Assembly (NCBI RefSeq): GCF_001684965.1
Contig: NZ_MAYG01000031.1
Coordinates: forward strand, 1-64,000
From: Chryseobacterium arthrosphaerae
GTDB lineage: Bacteria; Bacteroidota; Bacteroidia; Flavobacteriales; Weeksellaceae
DNA length: 64,000 nt
Reading direction: 5' to 3'
Part shown: positions 59,927-64,000 of the stretch, piece after piece
Layout: each line of letters starts with the position of its first letter
Position numbering within the stretch: the stretch's first letter is position 1
Translations under genes and position numbers: made by a program
Notes under the pieces: generated by a model
What the model saw: the letters and a program-made list of their open reading frames with translations, nothing else
The model's database searches: none
Told to the model about the DNA's origin: nothing

Positions 59927-61132
59927 ATGAGTGTTTCCGGTAAAAAAATACTGATCGCCGTTTCCGGAGGAATTGCAGCCTACAAAATTCATTTTCTGAT
60001 AAGGGATTTTGTGAAAAAAGGAGCAGAAGTACAGGTGATAATGACACCCGATTCAGAACATTTTGTAACAAAACTGAGCTTGTCTACCTTGTCTAAAAAG
60101 CCTGTTTACTCAGACTTTTATGGCGATAACGGGACGTGGAACAGTCATGTGGAACTGGCATTATGGGCTGATGTGATGATTATAGCGCCCTGTACAGCAA
60201 ACACCCTGTCTAAAATGGTTCACGGTGCCTGCGATAATCTGGTTATTGCTACTTATATGTCTGCAAAATGTCCGGTTTTCATCGCACCGGCAATGGATTT
60301 GGATATGTACGTGCATCCCTCTACAAAAAAGAACCTGGAGCTTGCAGAAAGCTTCGGCCATACCGTAATCCCGGCAGAAAGCGGGGAGTTGGCAAGCGGT
60401 CTGACCGGACAGGGAAGGATGGCAGAGCCTGCCACTATTTTTACTACTGTTGAACGATTTTTTGCTGAAGGTGTACAGACCAGAAGCCTTGAAGGAAAAA
60501 CTGTTTTAATTACAGCAGGGCCCACTTATGAAGCGATTGATCCTGTAAGGTTTATCGGGAATCATTCTTCCGGAAAAATGGGCTTTTCCCTTGCTGAGGA
60601 AGCTTCAAAGAGAGGTGCAAAGGTGATTCTTATTTCAGGACCAAGCGTTCAGACTTTAAACGATCCCAATGTGGAATTGCATAAAGTGACTTCCGCTAAA
60701 GAAATGCTGGCGAAAGTATTTGAGTTTTACGACAGAGTCGATATCGGAATTGCAAGTGCAGCCGTAGCAGATTATGCCCCGAAAGAAGTGGCCAAAGAAA
60801 AGATCAAAAAAAATGATGATAACCTTACCATTGAACTGGTAAAAAATCCGGATATCCTTAAAACAATGGGCGAAAAGAAAACCCATCAGTTTCTGGTAGG
60901 ATTTGCCCTGGAAACCCAGAATGAAGAAGAAAATGCAAAAGGAAAACTGGAAAAGAAAAATCTGGATATGATTGTCCTGAATTCCCTGCGGGATGAAGGA
61001 GCCGGATTTAAAAATGATACCAATAAAATCAAGATATTTACCAAAACAGAAAAAAAAGAATTCGACCTGAAATCTAAAGATGATGTTGCCCGTGATATTC
61101 TCAATTTTGTTGAGTCTCAACTTTTAAAATAA
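59927..61132 (+). CDS. coaBC: Bifunctional phosphopantothenoylcysteine decarboxylase/synthetase
   Basis: A 401-residue fusion for coenzyme A synthesis. The CoaC half (about 1-180) is a flavoprotein with ILIAVSGGIAAYK, the catalytic His in NSHVELALWADVMIIAPCTANTL, and PAMDLDMYVHPS. The CoaB half (about 190-400) joins cysteine to phosphopantothenate with CTP: TAGPTYEAIDPVRFIGNHSSGKMG, and GIASAAVADYAPKEVAKEKIKK with the catalytic Lys region. Length matches E. coli CoaBC (406). Confidence 0.95.
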   Translation: MSVSGKKILIAVSGGIAAYKIHFLIRDFVKKGAEVQVIMTPDSEHFVTKLSLSTLSKKPVYSDFYGDNGTWNSHVELALWADVMIIAPCTANTLSKMVHGACDNLVIATYMSAKCPVFIAPAMDLDMYVHPSTKKNLELAESFGHTVIPAESGELASGLTGQGRMAEPATIFTTVERFFAEGVQTRSLEGKTVLITAGPTYEAIDPVRFIGNHSSGKMGFSLAEEASKRGAKVILISGPSVQTLNDPNVELHKVTSAKEMLAKVFEFYDRVDIGIASAAVADYAPKEVAKEKIKKNDDNLTIELVKNPDILKTMGEKKTHQFLVGFALETQNEEENAKGKLEKKNLDMIVLNSLRDEGAGFKNDTNKIKIFTKTEKKEFDLKSKDDVARDILNFVESQLLK

Positions 61133-61245
61133 TTTTAATAAATTTCCGTTCTCAATTTTTAATAGACAATGAAATCGTGAGAAAGACAGATATCTATGAA
61201 TAAATTACGATTACACACGTCATTTAAAAAACAATAAGTCTCCAT

Positions 61246-62151
61246 ATGAAAAAAATTATAAGTTTATTTTTTCTGTTTTTTCTGTATACTCAAAGTTTTT
61301 CCCAGGAATTGCTTGCTACAGTTCAGGTAAACTCCCAGCAGATAGGAGGGAGTAACCAGCAGGCTTTTAAAGCACTGGAGAAAAGTCTCAGGGATTTCAT
61401 CAATAACACGAGCTGGACCGGGAAAAAACTTCAGAATTTTGAAAAAATCAAATGTGGATTTGCCATTGTTATTTCAGAAAGAGACGTGAACAAATTCAAG
61501 GGGTCCATTGTTGTTCAGGCAGTACGTCCGGTTTATAATACAAACTATGAAACCCCTCTGCTGAATCTTCAGGATCAGAGATTTGCTTTTGAATATATTG
61601 AAAATGAAAACCTTATCTTCAACGAAAGACAGTTTTCAGGTAAAAACCTTACCGATGTGATCAGCTTCTATATTTACCTTATTCTGGGTTATGATGCAGA
61701 CAGTTTTCAGTCAATGGGAGGAACACAGTGGTTTGCAAAAGCCCAGCAGATCGCTCAGAATTCACAGAACAGAAACTATGAAGGTTGGAATACCATCAAC
61801 GAACCGAGAAGCCGTACCATCCTGATCAATGAAATTATCAACCCGAACTGGAGCCAGTTACGCTCTACAATTTATACTTATCACAGAGCCGGGCTGGATA
61901 ATCTTTTCAACCAGGATCAGACTGCCGGGAAAAAAGTGATCTTTGATGCCCTGATGCAGTTGAAAATGTATGAAAACTCCTTTCAGCAGGCATTCTTTTT
62001 CAATCTTTTCATGGATACCAAAAGTGATGAGATCTTCAATATTTTCAATTCCGGAAATAATGGAGGCCTGATGCTTAACGATTTAAAGCAGACCATGATC
62101 ATCCTTTCTCCAAAAAATATTGATAATAAGTGGAATAAATGGAAGGTCTAG
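61246..62151 (+). CDS. DUF4835 family exported protein
   Basis: A 301-residue protein with signal peptide ending SFSQ. Conserved DUF4835 features are ELLATVQVNSQQIGGSNQQAF, SLRDFINNTSWTG and FYIYLILGYDADSFQSMGG. The family is confined to Bacteroidota and lies between coaBC and recN in many genomes, as here. Function is unknown; a periplasmic or outer-membrane role is inferred from the signal peptide. Confidence 0.88.
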   Translation: MKKIISLFFLFFLYTQSFSQELLATVQVNSQQIGGSNQQAFKALEKSLRDFINNTSWTGKKLQNFEKIKCGFAIVISERDVNKFKGSIVVQAVRPVYNTNYETPLLNLQDQRFAFEYIENENLIFNERQFSGKNLTDVISFYIYLILGYDADSFQSMGGTQWFAKAQQIAQNSQNRNYEGWNTINEPRSRTILINEIINPNWSQLRSTIYTYHRAGLDNLFNQDQTAGKKVIFDALMQLKMYENSFQQAFFFNLFMDTKSDEIFNIFNSGNNGGLMLNDLKQTMIILSPKNIDNKWNKWKV

Positions 62152-62260
62152 GCATCTGTCTATGATCTTTCGCACAGAGGTTCTTTGTTTTTATAAATAA
62201 AATGATCACCATTCCTGCTGCAGGATTTTGATTTTTTTATATGTATTTCATATTATTTTC

Positions 62261-62268
62261 TATATTTG
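62261..62268 (+). promoter_or_regulatory. -7 box for the peptide gene at 62317
   Basis: TATATTTG, 48 bases before the ATG. This peptide gene lacks the leader motif seen at 1053 and 25807. Confidence 0.55.
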
Positions 62269-62316
62269 TTATAATAGGATTCATTAATTAGCACCAAATT
62301 TTAAATAATAATTAGT

Positions 62317-62490
62317 ATGAAAACAAAAATCAAAGCACAAAAGCTTACCAGAGACCAGCAAAAAAATATTTTAGGAAGTGGCCCGATTTCTTACGGATGC
62401 AGTGGCTGCTGCCTGTGGTCAAATCAGGATGGCGTAAGAACATGTATAGGATATTATCCTCCTAACAGGGATTGTACATGCATGGTTTAA
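62317..62490 (+). CDS. Leader-type Cys-rich small peptide (bacteriocin-like)
   Basis: A 57-residue peptide. The leader is a variant (MKTKIKAQKLTRDQQKNILG, then SG instead of GG), of the same charged amphipathic type. The 35-residue rest carries six Cys (YGCSGCC, TCIGYY, DCTC), two adjacent, so two or three disulfides are likely, and has no long hydrophobic run. It has its own promoter and lies between DUF4835 and recN, breaking a usually tight gene pair. No export or immunity genes nearby. Function unknown. Confidence 0.72.
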   Translation: MKTKIKAQKLTRDQQKNILGSGPISYGCSGCCLWSNQDGVRTCIGYYPPNRDCTCMV

Positions 62491-62565
62491 TAATCTGTAT
62501 TGAAACATAATGATAAAGCCGTATGAAGAAAGGAAAAATTTCCGGTTACGGCTATAATTTTAAAG

Positions 62566-62605
62566 TAACCCTTAAAGCCTTCAATAGCTGTAAGGGTTAT
62601 TTTTT
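62566..62605 (+). terminator. Terminator of the peptide gene
   Basis: TAACCCTTA (62566-62574) pairs perfectly with TAAGGGTTA (62591-62599), followed by seven T. It is 75 bases after the peptide stop. Confidence 0.8.
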
Positions 62606-62756
62606 GGATCAGTATTAAGATAACATGAATGATTTCGCGGTAAAAGAGATTGTCATTTAGGGATCTGTGAAGGGGAATTTCTCTTTCAATAAAGGGATTT
62701 AAAAAATTTAATAGGATTGCCATACCCTGACTATTGAATACTGATTTCTAAAGTTC

Positions 62757-62764
62757 TATATTTG
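62757..62764 (+). promoter_or_regulatory. -7 box for recN
   Basis: TATATTTG, 26 bases before the recN ATG. Confidence 0.6.
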
Positions 62765-62790
62765 CATTTAAAGTAATCCGTCATTTATCA

Positions 62791-64000
62791 ATGCTTTCGA
62801 GAATTTACATTAAAAATTTTGCTCTGATTGATACCCTTGATGTATCATTGAAAAATGGTTTACAGGTCATTACCGGTGAAACAGGAGCAGGAAAATCTAT
62901 CATTTTAGGAGCCCTTCGCCTGATTTTGGGCGAAAGAGCTGATGTAAAATCCATTGCCAAAGCGGAAGAAAAAAGCGTGGTGGAAACTGAGTTTAATCTT
63001 AACAACCAGTTTAAGAAATTCTTCATCGAAAATGACCTGGATTACGAGCATCAGACTATTATCAGAAGAGAGATCCTTCCTTCAGGGAAATCCAGGGCAT
63101 TTATCAACGATGTTCCTGTGACGCTGGATGTTCTCCGGGAACTTTCTTCCCAGCTGATCGATATCCACTCCCAGTTTGAAACCTCCAATCTTTTTACCTC
63201 AGAATATCAGTTTAAAATTATTGACGGACTTTCCGAAAATAAAAAGATCATCGAAGAATATCAGCAGCAATTTTCTGACTTTCAGAACCTGAAGGTCCTC
63301 CTTAAAAAGTTGAAGGTACAGCTTTCAGAAGCCAATAAAGAAAGTGATTATAAAGAATTTCTACTCAATGAGCTGGAAGAGCTGAAGCTTGATGATATAG
63401 ATTTTGAGGATATTAAGAACCAGCTTTCCATTCAGGAAAATGCAGGCATGATCTCAGAAAATGTTGGGCAGATCTTGTCCCGCTTTCATCAGGAGGAAAT
63501 CGGAATTCTTTCTTTCTTTAATGAAGCTAAAGCCAAGCTTTCGAAGATTTCCGGGGTTTCTGCCAGCTTTGCAGAGCTTGATCAAAGGCTGGAAACCTCT
63601 TTTGTGGAATTAAAAGATATCATTTCCGAGCTGGAACATGAGGCCGAGCGGGTTGAGATCAATCCTGAAAATTTACTGTATCTTACAGATCTTAATAATA
63701 AAATCAATGCTTTGTTCCTGAAGCATAATGTTTCGGATCCTGAAGAACTGATAGAAATCAGAAACCAGCTGGCCGGTGATCAGAAAGGAGCATCCGAGCT
63801 GGAATTACAGATTACAGAAACAGAAGAAAGTATTGCTGAAAAAGAAAAGCAGTTACAGGTTCTTGCTGAAAAACTGTCAAAAAACCGCAAAAAAAATATT
63901 CCTGTCTTTATAAAAAAAGCAGAAAACCTTCTAAAAAAACTGGGACTTGAAAAAGCAAAAGTAGATATAGAATTGCAGGATGTTCAGGAGTTCAATCCAT
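62791..64000 (+). CDS. recN: DNA repair protein RecN, 5' part
   Basis: The first 403 codons of an SMC-like ATPase used in double-strand-break repair; the frame is open at the window end. The start MLSRIYIKNFALIDTLDVSL and Walker A GETGAGKS (29-36) are typical, followed by REILPSGKSRAFINDVPV and QLIDIHSQFE. A long coiled-coil region rich in Glu, Leu and Lys follows from about residue 150. The Walker B and C-terminal ATPase half should lie beyond 64000. ATG is directly downstream of a good promoter. Confidence 0.96.
   Translation, partial: MLSRIYIKNFALIDTLDVSLKNGLQVITGETGAGKSIILGALRLILGERADVKSIAKAEEKSVVETEFNLNNQFKKFFIENDLDYEHQTIIRREILPSGKSRAFINDVPVTLDVLRELSSQLIDIHSQFETSNLFTSEYQFKIIDGLSENKKIIEEYQQQFSDFQNLKVLLKKLKVQLSEANKESDYKEFLLNELEELKLDDIDFEDIKNQLSIQENAGMISENVGQILSRFHQEEIGILSFFNEAKAKLSKISGVSASFAELDQRLETSFVELKDIISELEHEAERVEINPENLLYLTDLNNKINALFLKHNVSDPEELIEIRNQLAGDQKGASELELQITETEESIAEKEKQLQVLAEKLSKNRKKNIPVFIKKAENLLKKLGLEKAKVDIELQDVQEFNP

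Larger units (their letters stand above)
62491..62790 (+). other. Structured spacer before recN
   Basis: After the peptide stop come two hairpins: AGCCGTA (62517-62523) with TACGGCT (62547-62553), enclosing a GGAAA/TTTCC pair, and the terminator at 62566. The recN -7 box is at 62757. A 78-codon minus-strand open frame across the hairpins is not believed. Confidence 0.5.

Noticed and set aside
62487..62723. 78-codon minus-strand open frame before recN
   Set aside because: It runs antisense through a clear terminator and a second hairpin; the protein has no recognisable feature.

Overview
The window looks like chromosomal DNA of a flavobacterium close to Chryseobacterium (Weeksellaceae, Bacteroidota). 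This rests on four things seen in the sequence: TAnnTTTG-type -7 promoter boxes in front of many genes, AT-rich spacers without strong Shine-Dalgarno sequences, Bacteroidota-specific families (DUF5686, DUF4835, DUF6646-like, LptE/BamD variants, a tricorn-like S41 protease), and small Cys-rich peptides with the MKNLKK...GG leader known from Chryseobacterium. The assignment is an inference; no species is claimed.

Layout. 1-1.4 kb: the 3' end of a 5S rRNA gene, a 630-base repeat-rich spacer and two divergent leader-peptide genes. 1.4-8.7 kb: a 2OG-Fe(II) oxygenase, menD (menaquinone), a pabB/pabC pair (p-aminobenzoate/folate), three membrane-protein genes and a DUF3820 gene. 8.7-13.1 kb: uvrB and a BlaI/BlaR-like pair whose operator overlaps its own promoter. 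13.2-24.7 kb: a PQQ sugar dehydrogenase lipoprotein, a TonB-dependent receptor with a hairpin over its start codon, a PatB-like lyase plus FAD monooxygenase, tryptophanase, DUF502, MiaE, an acyltransferase and a zinc metalloprotease lipoprotein. 24.8-26.1 kb: rplU-rpmA and a third leader peptide. 26.1-36.2 kb: DUF5686, an APH-like kinase, two identical tRNA-Asn genes on either side of a tricorn-like protease, rseP and a small beta-barrel protein. 36.4-39.3 kb: an omega-amidase and a persulfide-handling operon (MBL-rhodanese, rhodanese lipoprotein, thioredoxin). 39.6-48.6 kb: a HerA-like ATPase, a DnaQ-type exonuclease with a decayed GIY-YIG domain, lysA behind a probable leader-peptide attenuator, poxB, two small TonB-CTD-like secreted proteins and miaB. 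48.7-55.1 kb: a decayed gene, TPR proteins, a sigma-54 activator, lptE and a large acidic repeat protein. 55.0-64 kb: DUF4126, rnpA-tcdA-tatD, a TetR regulator with its operator, bamD, rpoZ, coaBC, DUF4835, a fourth leader peptide and the start of recN.

Most of the window is core housekeeping. There are no insertion sequences, prophage genes, CRISPR arrays or integrases that I can see. The most interesting material is regulatory. A 23-codon Lys-rich ORF followed by an intrinsic terminator lies just upstream of lysA. A shared 5' leader motif precedes two of the four scattered orphan peptide genes. Palindromic operators sit at the BlaI gene, the TetR gene and the persulfide operon. A long inverted repeat covers the TonB-receptor start codon. 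All functional statements come from reading motifs by eye; no database search was run.
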